From a virus, in IMG/VR virus record IMGVR_UViG_3300050033_000285, positions 1-40,617 of that record: DNA of 40,617 nucleotides; one strand, written 5' to 3'. The stretch's first letter is position 1. The number at the start of each line of letters is the position of its first letter. Under the pieces are notes generated by a model. The model was not told where the DNA came from. It searched no databases and worked only from the letters and a program-made list of their open reading frames with translations. The position numbers and the translations under genes are program-made. Positions 6,818 to 13,471 of this stretch are shown here, piece by piece.

Positions 6818-7392
6818 GCGACGAAGCAACAAACGAAATCGACGCTGATCTGGCGAAGAAATACTTCGGCCTCGACGACGAGTGTGAGGCTGAAATTATG
6901 CGCATGCAGATGGAAAACATGAGCGCGCAGAAGGAAGTCCGCCAGAAGCAAAAGCGCGATTTCAAGATGGGCGTCGCCGAGGGGTTGCCAAAGGCTGCAT
7001 TCCAACTTGAGCTAAAGCGCCATCGGCTCGACGCCAAACATGCGCGGCAAAACGAAAATCTACTCGCCTTGGAAGAGCCTGACGTCGTCGAGCTTGCCGA
7101 CGTGATCCGCGAGAAGCTTGGCGCGTTTTCGGACTCGCCGCTTGGGCAGGCCGCTATCGGCGACGCCGAGGCCAAGGTCGAGAAACGGCGCGGCAGGAAA
7201 TCAGCGGCGCTCGACGATCTCGCCGGGGACAATGACGACTACGACCCGCGCCCGCAGTTTCTGAAGCAAGCTGAAGCCGATCGCATTGCGAACAACGCAG
7301 TGACGACTACGACCCGCGCCCAAGCCGAAGCCGACCGCATCGCGGACAACGAAGAACTCCTGAGGGCCGGCATTCGGCCGCTGGCGGACTGA
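6814..7392 (+). CDS. Hypothetical charged, coiled-coil phage protein
   Basis: 192 residues, strongly acidic at the N-terminus and Lys/Arg-rich in the middle (QKEVRQKQKRDFKMG, LELKRHRLDAKHARQNEN), so probably coiled coil. The C-terminal part contains a near-duplicated block, AEADRIANN and AEADRIADN, 18 codons apart, made by an out-of-frame DNA duplication described separately. No known family. Confidence 0.6.
   Translation: MSDEATNEIDADLAKKYFGLDDECEAEIMRMQMENMSAQKEVRQKQKRDFKMGVAEGLPKAAFQLELKRHRLDAKHARQNENLLALEEPDVVELADVIREKLGAFSDSPLGQAAIGDAEAKVEKRRGRKSAALDDLAGDNDDYDPRPQFLKQAEADRIANNAVTTTTRAQAEADRIADNEELLRAGIRPLAD
7233..7321 (+). repeat. 21-bp direct repeat from a 68-bp duplication
   Basis: The 21 bp starting TGACGACTACGACCCGCG occur at 7233-7253 and again at 7301-7321, 68 bp apart. 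They are read as DDYDPRP the first time and TTTTRA the second, because 68 is not a multiple of three. A 14-bp gap after the second copy restores the frame. Confidence 0.85.
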
Positions 7393-7395
7393 GCA

Positions 7396-8010
7396 ATGGA
7401 CGCCAGCACGCTCCACGGCTCGCCGCCAAGGCTCTTGGCTTTGGACCTAGCCAGCGCAAGCGGAGTCTGTTGGGCCCGCGTTGGCGAGACGCCGCGCTTC
7501 CTTACTGTGAAGTTCACGCGCGAAGGCGAGGCGGCATCGATCGACGGATGCTGGGAAGCGGCGGCGCGCGTGATCCAATGGGCGGCCGACTTCACCAAGG
7601 TTGAACAGATAGATCGCGTCGTCATCGAGGCGCCCATTCCAGAGCGCGCACTAGGGTTTTCGACAAATGCATGGAGCACTATGCTGAAGTTCTTCATCAT
7701 CGGAACGATGGGCGGCGCGCTGAAATGCCGAGGCATCACGGTTCGCGACGCCAACATCGGCGCCGTCCGCACGCATGTCCTCGGTCGCGGCTTCGGTCAC
7801 GCTAAGAAAGAGATTGCCAAGCCGGCTGTTATGCGAGTTTGCAAGGCGCTCGGATGGAAGCCTGCAAATTTCGACGAGGCTGACGCGGCAGCACTGTTTT
7901 TATTCGACAGCTTCCGAGTTGCGCCGGGGCTCGCCCATCGCTGCGATCCAATCTCGCTGGGCATCGCGCCGCTGCAACGTGAAGGGCCAAAACGGAGGGC
8001 GCGCGCATAA
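7396..8010 (+). CDS. RuvC-like Holliday junction resolvase
   Basis: A 204-residue RNase H-fold resolvase of the phage RuvC type. Visible acidic catalytic positions: Asp in LLALDLASASGVCWA (residue ~17), Glu in DRVVIEAP (~78), and the paired acids in NFDEADAAALFLF (~160). A conserved Lys-rich segment before them (GHAKKEIAKPAVMRVCKALG) fits the family. Such enzymes cut four-way junctions, resolving recombination or branched replication intermediates before packaging. It starts 3 nt after the previous stop. Confidence 0.85.
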   Translation: MDASTLHGSPPRLLALDLASASGVCWARVGETPRFLTVKFTREGEAASIDGCWEAAARVIQWAADFTKVEQIDRVVIEAPIPERALGFSTNAWSTMLKFFIIGTMGGALKCRGITVRDANIGAVRTHVLGRGFGHAKKEIAKPAVMRVCKALGWKPANFDEADAAALFLFDSFRVAPGLAHRCDPISLGIAPLQREGPKRRARA

Positions 8011-8078
8011 AAGACCGCGTCGACATTGATGTCTGCTGCAACGACCCGGACAGCGGGTTATTTGCCGGAAAGGCGTTC

Positions 8079-8348
8079 ATGATTCAATGGCGCGATTCTG
8101 AGTTCCAAGCCGACGATTGGGATGGCTATAGGTTCACTGTCACCGGCGGCTCTATTCGTATGCATCACAGGAAATTTCAGGTTCTTGCATCTCGTGAATG
8201 GGTTGGGAATTGGGGCTGGAATAGGTACACGCTTTCGCGCGATGACGCTAAGCGCCTTCTATGCATGATGGCCGATACGGGCTTCTGGCATTGCGACTGC
8301 GCTCCCACGCGAATCATGGACTGGTTTGAACCATGCCTATCCGGTTAA
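8079..8348 (+). CDS. Hypothetical phage protein (89 aa)
   Basis: Starts at ATG 8079 with GGAAAGG five bases upstream. The sequence is rich in Trp and aromatics (EFQADDWDGYRFTVTGG, REWVGNWGWNRYTLSRDDA) and looks beta-rich and folded. The last six codons (EPCLSG) lie in a 16-bp sequence that reappears inverted at 8824-8839. No family recognised. The 68 nt before it (8011-8078) carry an in-frame extension without a normal start codon. Confidence 0.6.
   Translation: MIQWRDSEFQADDWDGYRFTVTGGSIRMHHRKFQVLASREWVGNWGWNRYTLSRDDAKRLLCMMADTGFWHCDCAPTRIMDWFEPCLSG
8329..8344 (+). repeat. Left arm of 16-bp inverted repeat
   Basis: AACCATGCCTATCCGG, the exact reverse complement of 8824-8839. The two arms enclose the deoxyribosyltransferase-like gene. 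Confidence 0.9.
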
Positions 8349-8364
8349 GGCCCAAGGGAGCTAG

Positions 8365-8820
8365 ATGTTGATGCGAAAAATCTATGTGGCGTCTTCGTGG
8401 CGCAACCCCATTCAGCAAGACGTCGTCGCCGCGCTACGTGCCGCCGGCCACGAAGTCTATGATTTCCGCCATCCTGCGCCCGGCAACAATGGCTTTGCTT
8501 GGTCGGCCATCGATCCTGATTGGATAGGGTGGCAGCCTGACGAATTTGCGAGACTGGTGACTACGCATCCCGTTGCGGTGGCTGGTTTTAAGCTGGACAA
8601 AGACGCGCTCGATTGGTGTGACACCTGCGTGCTCGTTCTTCCATGCGGGCGCAGCGCTCACCTGGAAGCTGGTTACGCCATCGGGCGCGGCAAGCGCACG
8701 ATCTTCTATCTGCATCCCGACAAATTCGAGCCTGAGCTGATGTATCTGCTCGGCGATGGCTTCGCGAGTTCGGTCGGTGAACTTATGCCGCTGCTCGCTA
8801 CGGATAGCGGCAATGGGTGA
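8365..8820 (+). CDS. Nucleoside 2-deoxyribosyltransferase-like protein
   Basis: A 151-residue protein of the YtoQ/deoxyribosyltransferase type. The N-terminus RKIYVASSWRNPIQQDVVAA and the segment LVLPCGRSAHLEAGYAIG fit the nucleotide-binding fold, with the Ser-x-His-x-Glu block matching the catalytic-Glu region. Relatives exchange or cleave the N-glycosidic bond of deoxynucleosides, so a role in phage nucleotide metabolism is plausible. AAGGGAG at 8354-8360 supports ATG 8365 or ATG 8371. The gene lies exactly between 16-bp inverted repeats and may have arrived as a unit. Confidence 0.75.
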   Translation: MLMRKIYVASSWRNPIQQDVVAALRAAGHEVYDFRHPAPGNNGFAWSAIDPDWIGWQPDEFARLVTTHPVAVAGFKLDKDALDWCDTCVLVLPCGRSAHLEAGYAIGRGKRTIFYLHPDKFEPELMYLLGDGFASSVGELMPLLATDSGNG

Positions 8821-8823
8821 AAC

Positions 8824-8839
8824 CCGGATAGGCATGGTT
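8824..8839 (-). repeat. Right arm of 16-bp inverted repeat
   Basis: CCGGATAGGCATGGTT, reverse complement of 8329-8344, four bases after the stop of the enclosed gene and before the ribosome binding site of the next. Confidence 0.9.
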
Positions 8840-8865
8840 TGAACAATTGCCGGAAAGGAAGCTGC

Positions 8866-9219
8866 ATGATCCCGACCCTCGCCGAACTTGAAAAGATGCC
8901 CGGCTCGGCTGTTCTCGATGCAATCCAAGACACTCTGCTCTCCGAGGCGCAGCGCGTGCGAGGCGTCGAGGAAGCTCTCCGCTCCGGCGCTTGGGATGAA
9001 GACCGTGCCAGCGTCCACCACGCGCTCTGCGCGGCGGCGGCGATCGTCGGACGGCAGCGCGCTGCCGGTGAGGACTCCAAGGCGCAAGGCAAGAGGCCAG
9101 CCTACGGGGTGCAGATGTCCGCGGACGTCGGGCGCTCAGCGCTCATTCTTGAACGCCAACAGCAACTCCAACAGCCTATCGTGACGGGGGAAGAAACTAA
9201 TGAGCCAAGCGCAGCTTGA
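8866..9219 (+). CDS. Hypothetical phage protein
   Basis: 117 residues from ATG 8866, with GGAAAGGAAG just upstream; an upstream TTG at 8839 lies in the inverted repeat and is less likely. Helical N-terminal half (IPTLAELEKMPGSAVLDAI, EEALRSGAWDEDRASVHHAL) and a polar Gln-rich tail. No family recognised. It overlaps the next gene by 20 nt. Confidence 0.6.
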   Translation: MIPTLAELEKMPGSAVLDAIQDTLLSEAQRVRGVEEALRSGAWDEDRASVHHALCAAAAIVGRQRAAGEDSKAQGKRPAYGVQMSADVGRSALILERQQQLQQPIVTGEETNEPSAA

Positions 9220-9676
9220 GAACCGGCCTCACGGCCTGTTGAGGATGATCGACGCCAAGCGGCGAGAATATGACGTGCTGCCGCCGCATGAAAAGGCGGA
9301 GGTCGATTTAGCGCAGAAGGCGGCGCGGGCGCGTATGACCGAGCGCCGGGTGCGCGTGACTGAGCGAACGCGAACGATTTGCTCAATGGTCGTCTCTGGC
9401 GCCAAGGGGTTTGAGATCGCAACAGCGACCGGGTTGACGGTTGCTGCGGTCAAAAGCATCTGCCGTCGCTTAGGTCTTCCGTTCACGACACGCGAGTCGG
9501 GTCGGCATCGCTTCGTTTGGCTGACAGATGACTCGATCGAAAAGCTTGGTGAGGTTTCTCGCGACTACGCCGCGACGGTCGAGCAGACGATGGAGGATGT
9601 CTGGACGTTCCTCTGCGCTGACGATGCCCTGATATTGAGGCGTTTGCTCCATGTGACGCGGGCAACTGCGCCATGA
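9200..9676 (+). CDS. Helix-turn-helix phage protein
   Basis: 158 residues. The middle, TRTICSMVVSGAKGFEIATA then TGLTVAAVKSICRRLGLPF, reads as a homeodomain-like/LuxR-type HTH (residues ~53-95). The C-terminal part is acidic and helical. It is a candidate regulator of later operons, for example of the dyads at 18616-18657, but this is conjecture. GGGGGAAG precedes the ATG. Confidence 0.6.
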   Translation: MSQAQLENRPHGLLRMIDAKRREYDVLPPHEKAEVDLAQKAARARMTERRVRVTERTRTICSMVVSGAKGFEIATATGLTVAAVKSICRRLGLPFTTRESGRHRFVWLTDDSIEKLGEVSRDYAATVEQTMEDVWTFLCADDALILRRLLHVTRATAP

Positions 9677-10101
9677 AAGCCGTCCGCGAAATCATCTGGC
9701 CCACAGCAGACGAAGTTGCGCACGCGATCATCGCTGCGTCTCGGCTTGAGGGCGAGGACCCGATTGCGGTTCTCAAGGGGCGCGATCGGAGCCGGGCGCG
9801 CGTCTATGCGTTTGCCGCGCTGGCCTATCGCTTTCCGCAGGTCCAGCAGTGGCGCGTCGCGATGTTGACTGGCGTTTCTGAAGATCGCGCCGCGTCGACC
9901 GTCATCGCTATTTTGAACACAGTCCGCGACGCAAAGGGCAAGAATGCGCGCTGGTGGAATCGCGAGCGCTTTGCGCGGATCGTCGAGGAGTGCGGCTGGC
10001 CGCGGCCGATTGGCGCCGAGCTGGAGCTGAGGCGCGACCCTATCCATCGGCGGTTTATCCCGCACCAAGCGGCAATCTGCGACGCGGAGGTGCTGCAATG
10101 A
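9673..10101 (+). CDS. Hypothetical HTH-like phage protein
   Basis: 142 residues. Segments ADEVAHAIIAASRLEGEDPI, SRARVYAFAALAYRFPQVQ and WRVAMLTGVSEDRAASTV resemble the helical C-terminal DNA-binding domain of DnaA or a related HTH; the similarity is weak and by eye. It is coupled to both neighbours by four-base overlaps. Confidence 0.6.
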   Translation: MKAVREIIWPTADEVAHAIIAASRLEGEDPIAVLKGRDRSRARVYAFAALAYRFPQVQQWRVAMLTGVSEDRAASTVIAILNTVRDAKGKNARWWNRERFARIVEECGWPRPIGAELELRRDPIHRRFIPHQAAICDAEVLQ

Positions 10102-10322
10102 CCCGCGAGTGTCTCCAATTCGCCAAGCCGCCTGAATTGATGACGGACGGCGATCTTGCGCGCGAGATTGAATCTATCCGAGCGCAGCGAGAAAGCACCC
10201 GTAAGCGATTGCTCGGCTTGCGCGTGACTGAGAAGAGGCTGCGCGCCTTGATCGCAAAATACGATCTCATGCTTTTGGCGGCGTTTGACGCGGTACAACA
10301 GCCCGCAGGACAGCCACAATGA
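10098..10322 (+). CDS. Small coiled-coil phage protein
   Basis: 74 residues starting MTRECLQFAKPPELMTDGDL, then a charged helix (AREIESIRAQRESTRKRLL, VTEKRLRALIAKYDLML). The ATG overlaps the upstream stop and its own stop overlaps the next ATG. The start (MTRE-L) resembles that of the following gene. Function unknown. Confidence 0.6.
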   Translation: MTRECLQFAKPPELMTDGDLAREIESIRAQRESTRKRLLGLRVTEKRLRALIAKYDLMLLAAFDAVQQPAGQPQ

Positions 10323-10741
10323 CCCGCGAGCGCCTTTCCGATCGCCGAGCCGCGGTGACGTTCGATTTTGTGCATGTCACGCCCGCTGGTCAGGTATTCG
10401 ATTTCACAGCGCACGTCGGCTTCTATCCCGACGGCCGGCCCGGCGAGGTCTTCGTCGATGGCGCGCACCTAAGTTCGCAGACTGACGTTGAAGCGCACGA
10501 CGCTGCGATCGTGCTGTCGTTTGCGCTGCAACATGGCGCTTCGCTCGGCAAGATCAGCGCTGCTTTGCTGCGTGGCGAGAGCGGCGAGCCGCATGGTGTG
10601 ATCGGCGCTTTGTGCGACGCGATCAAGCGCGAGATTGGCGACCGTGGGCCAGCCATGCCCGGCGCTACGCTTGATCCAGCGCCGGTTGATGGCGGTCCAC
10701 GTGGGCCGAACGCGCCGGTGGCGGCGGAGGCGGTTGCATGA
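10319..10741 (+). CDS. TSCPD-domain protein
   Basis: 140 residues. Residues ~12-105 match the TSCPD fold known from the C-terminus of B12-dependent ribonucleotide reductases and from free-standing phage proteins: FTAHVGFYPDGRPGEVFVDG, VEAHDAAIVLSFALQHGASL and ALLRGESGEPHGVIGALCDA. The free-standing phage versions have no established role; nucleotide metabolism is the natural guess. The C-terminal 30 residues are Pro/Ala-rich. Coupled by four-base overlaps on both sides. Confidence 0.75.
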   Translation: MTRERLSDRRAAVTFDFVHVTPAGQVFDFTAHVGFYPDGRPGEVFVDGAHLSSQTDVEAHDAAIVLSFALQHGASLGKISAALLRGESGEPHGVIGALCDAIKREIGDRGPAMPGATLDPAPVDGGPRGPNAPVAAEAVA

Positions 10742-11943
10742 ACGAACTGCCGCGCTCATGGACCGACTGGATCGCGCGCGCCGAGGCGGTTGACATCGGT
10801 GAGGTCGCGATGCGTCTCGGCGCCAAGCTACGACGCGCAGGGACGGAACTCGTTGGACCATGCCCTTGCGGCGCCGCTACGTCGGACGGTTTCTGTATTA
10901 ACGGTCGCAAAGGCATCTTTTTGTGCCGCCCAAGTGGGGCGTCCGGCAACGTCATCGATATGGCGAGGCATATCCTCGGCTGCGGATTTGCCGAGGCATT
11001 AGAGGCGGTCACCGGCGAGCCGCGCCCCGATCGCTCGCACGACGAAACGCCAGAGGAGCGCGACCGCCGCGCCTCCATGCGAGCCGAGCGCGAGGCCAAG
11101 ATCGCCGAGCAGCGCCGACGCGATGAGATCGACGAACTCAGCCGGCGTCGGCGCGATGAAGAAGCTGTAGCAGAGATCATCGCCCGTGCCGTCCCGATCG
11201 CCGGGACGCATGCCGAGGCCTACCTGCGCGCCCGCGGCCTGACGCCAGCGCGGCGGCTGACGGGCGATCTCAGGTTTGTTGGCGACCTGAACTACTGGGG
11301 CTGGGCCGGCGACGCGACGCGGGCCGACAACCGCAAGGCGATCCTGGCGACGCTGCCGGCCATGGTCGCGATCATTCGCAACGTGGCCGGCGACGTCATC
11401 GGTGTGCATCAGACGTTCCTGGATCCGGTCGAGCCGCGTAAGTGGGCGCCGATAGGCTCGCGTGAGAACGCGTCGAAGAAGGTCCGCGGCGAGGCTCGGG
11501 GCGGGCTGATTAGGCTAGGAATGCTCGGCGACAAGCTGGCGCTGGGCGAGGGCATCTGCACGACGTTTGCGTGGCATGCGCTTGGCCACGGGCCGGAAGA
11601 CATCAGCCTCGCCGCGGCGATCTCGCTCGGCAACATGGCGGGCGGCTGCACCGGGTCTATTGCGCATCGGACGGCGGTCGGCACGAACGGCAAGCCGGTT
11701 ATGGTCCGCAACGGCGTCCCGGACATGGACAAGCCTGGCGTGATCCTGCCCGACGACGTGCGCGAGGTGATCCTCCTCGGCGACGGGGATTCGGACCCGA
11801 TGGCTACCCACGCTGCTGTTGCGACGGCGGGGCGACGCTTCCGCGCGCAGGGGCGGACGGTCGCGGTCCACTGGGCTGGCGCCGGCCTCGACTGGAATGA
11901 CGTTCTCATGCGGCAGCGGGCGGACGTGGAGCGGGCTGCATGA
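10738..11943 (+). CDS. DnaG-like primase with zinc-finger and Toprim domains
   Basis: 401 residues. Residues ~15-90 are the DNA-binding zinc-finger part (GPCPCGAATSDGFCINGRKG, then FLCRPSGASGNVIDMARHIL). The last ligand position reads Ser instead of the usual Cys (CRPSG). Residues ~95-150 are a charged linker. Residues ~150-390 form the Toprim catalytic part: LALGEGICTTFAWHAL supplies the Glu and VILLGDGDSDPMA the Asp-x-Asp metal site. It would synthesise primers for phage replication, with the RepA-like ATPase downstream as likely helicase partner. Confidence 0.85.
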   Translation: MNELPRSWTDWIARAEAVDIGEVAMRLGAKLRRAGTELVGPCPCGAATSDGFCINGRKGIFLCRPSGASGNVIDMARHILGCGFAEALEAVTGEPRPDRSHDETPEERDRRASMRAEREAKIAEQRRRDEIDELSRRRRDEEAVAEIIARAVPIAGTHAEAYLRARGLTPARRLTGDLRFVGDLNYWGWAGDATRADNRKAILATLPAMVAIIRNVAGDVIGVHQTFLDPVEPRKWAPIGSRENASKKVRGEARGGLIRLGMLGDKLALGEGICTTFAWHALGHGPEDISLAAAISLGNMAGGCTGSIAHRTAVGTNGKPVMVRNGVPDMDKPGVILPDDVREVILLGDGDSDPMATHAAVATAGRRFRAQGRTVAVHWAGAGLDWNDVLMRQRADVERAA

Positions 11944-12995
11944 CTGCGTACTACAACGAGATTGACCCCTACGCCGCGCAGTGGCTGCGCAACCTCATCG
12001 CGGTCAATCTGGTCGCGCCGGGCGACGTGGACGAACGGAGCATCGTGGATGTTCAGCCTGATGACCTCAAATCCTACGGACAATGCCACTTCTTCGCCGG
12101 GATCGGCGGATGGTCCCGCGCACTCCGCCTCGCCGGCTGGCCCGATGACCGACCTGTTTGGACAGGATCTTGCCCTTGCCAGCCGTTTAGCGCTGCCGGA
12201 GCGGGCAAGGCGGCCGATGACCGACGCCACCTGTGGCCTGCGTGGCTTCCTCTCATCGCCGAGCGCCGCCCTCCAATCGTCTTTGGCGAACAGGTTGAAG
12301 CGGCAATTGGACACGGCTGGCTCGACGCTGTTTTTGCTGATCTGGAAGGACAAGGCTACGCCTGCGGGGCGGCCGTATTGCCAGCTTGCGGCGTCGGCGC
12401 GCCGCACATCAGACAGCGATTGTGGTTCGTGGCTGACGCCGGTGGCGAACGACGACAACAAATCGCCCGAAGCACATCTGGCGATGAAGCTGCGGATGGG
12501 CGAGCGCGACGGAACGGGGAGCAAGCGAACGGCGATCACGTCGCTTCAGGTGATGGCGAAAACAGCCTGGCCGACGCCATGTTCGCAGGACGGGCCGAAC
12601 GGCGGCCCGTCTCAGGGCATAGACCGCCTTCCGGGAGCGGCGGCACAAGCGGCGTGGTCAACTCCGCGAGCGAACAAGTGGGGCTTCCCGGACGCGCACG
12701 GCAGTCAGGAAGCGCCGTGGAACACGCCGATGGCGGCGGATGCGACGGGAGGCCATGCGGCCCACAAGAAAGCCGACGGGACTTACGCGAGCCAATCGCT
12801 AGGGCGCCAGACCATTGGCGCGAAGTCGGCTGGCTCGATTGCCGAGACGGCAAGCGCCGGCCAGTTGAGCCCGGAACATTCCCGATGGCTCATGGGGTAC
12901 CCGCTCGAGTGGGCAAGCTGCGCGCCTACGGCAATGCGATCGTGCCAGCGGTGGCCTCGGAATTCATCCAAGCCTACTTAGAGATAGTGCCATGA
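11940..12995 (+). CDS. dcm: C5-cytosine DNA methyltransferase
   Basis: 351 residues with the C5-MTase motifs: I in CHFFAGIGGWSRAL (SAM binding), IV in GSCPCQPFSAAG with nucleophile Cys80, VI as FGEQV (usually ENV), VIII in GAPHIRQRLWFVAD, and IX-X in LRAYGNAIVPAVASEFIQAY. Between VIII and IX is a Gly/Arg-rich target-recognition region with loose VADA/LADA-type repeats. It probably methylates cytosines to protect phage DNA. A second frame is open across almost all of it, and the downstream endonuclease carries what looks like a duplicate of its tail. Confidence 0.9.
   Translation: MTAYYNEIDPYAAQWLRNLIAVNLVAPGDVDERSIVDVQPDDLKSYGQCHFFAGIGGWSRALRLAGWPDDRPVWTGSCPCQPFSAAGAGKAADDRRHLWPAWLPLIAERRPPIVFGEQVEAAIGHGWLDAVFADLEGQGYACGAAVLPACGVGAPHIRQRLWFVADAGGERRQQIARSTSGDEAADGRARRNGEQANGDHVASGDGENSLADAMFAGRAERRPVSGHRPPSGSGGTSGVVNSASEQVGLPGRARQSGSAVEHADGGGCDGRPCGPQESRRDLREPIARAPDHWREVGWLDCRDGKRRPVEPGTFPMAHGVPARVGKLRAYGNAIVPAVASEFIQAYLEIVP
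12145..12981 (+). CDS. Overlapping (overprinted) ORF inside dcm
   Basis: In the +1 frame relative to dcm, a 278-codon frame runs from ATG 12145 to 12981. The product starts MTDLFGQDLALASRLALPER, continues DTAGSTLFLLIWKDKATP, carries four W-x-TP motifs (SWLTP, AWPTP, AWSTP, PWNTP; Trp codons at 12430, 12568, 12655, 12718) and ends with LSPEHSRWLMGYPLEWASCA. I recall free-standing phage proteins with this same architecture next to dcm genes, which suggests real coding. No ribosome binding site is obvious. It may be a GC-rich shadow frame; confidence moderate. Confidence 0.5.
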   Translation: MTDLFGQDLALASRLALPERARRPMTDATCGLRGFLSSPSAALQSSLANRLKRQLDTAGSTLFLLIWKDKATPAGRPYCQLAASARRTSDSDCGSWLTPVANDDNKSPEAHLAMKLRMGERDGTGSKRTAITSLQVMAKTAWPTPCSQDGPNGGPSQGIDRLPGAAAQAAWSTPRANKWGFPDAHGSQEAPWNTPMAADATGGHAAHKKADGTYASQSLGRQTIGAKSAGSIAETASAGQLSPEHSRWLMGYPLEWASCAPTAMRSCQRWPRNSSKPT

Positions 12996-13471
12996 AGGCC
13001 TGCTCGGTATGCAAGCAAGAAAAGCCGCTTGCTGATTTCTGGCCTGATAGACGCCGAAAGAACGGCCACATGGCGCGATGTAAGGCATGCAACACGCTCC
13101 AGGCCAAAAAATACCGCCAGGCCCATCCTGAACATGGTCTGAAACGCTATTGGTCAAACCCGCAAGGGGAACGCGAGCGTCACTTAGTTCGAAAATACGG
13201 GGTGACGCAAGCCGACTATGACCAGATGTACGCAGCTCAGGGCGGTGCGTGCGCAATCTGCCGCAAGACACAAAAGCGGGCATTTGACGTTGATCACGAC
13301 CACGCCACGGGGCGAGTTCGCGGGCTGCTATGCACGAGCTGTAACCGAATGATTGGTCATGCCGGCGATAATGCTGGATGCCTTCGTGCCGCGGCCGATT
13401 ACCTGGAGGTCGTCCCGCAAGTCGCGGCCCAGTTCATAGGCGCGTTCCTTGATTTGCGGAGGGCTGCATGA
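12992..13471 (+). CDS. Endonuclease VII-like HNH nuclease with a dcm-like tail
   Basis: 159 residues. An N-terminal zinc-ribbon (KACSVCKQEKPLADFWPDRR, ARCKACN) is followed by the Endonuclease_7 core: YGVTQADYDQMYAAQGGACA, ICRKTQKRAFDVDHDHATG with the DHDH catalytic region, and RGLLCTSCNRMIGHAGDN. Relatives resolve branched DNA or act as homing nucleases. After RAAADYLE, where the family normally ends, another 20 residues follow (VVPQVAAQFIGAFLD...) that match the tail of C5-methyltransferases. Its ATG overlaps the dcm stop. Confidence 0.88.
   Translation: MKACSVCKQEKPLADFWPDRRRKNGHMARCKACNTLQAKKYRQAHPEHGLKRYWSNPQGERERHLVRKYGVTQADYDQMYAAQGGACAICRKTQKRAFDVDHDHATGRVRGLLCTSCNRMIGHAGDNAGCLRAAADYLEVVPQVAAQFIGAFLDLRRAA

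Noticed and set aside
10855-10960. Primase inactivated by loss of a zinc ligand (CRPSG)
   Set aside because: I recall phage primases of this type with Ser at this position; the catalytic Toprim residues are present.
11409-12539. Minus-strand open frame across primase and dcm
   Set aside because: No motifs; both plus-strand genes are certain.
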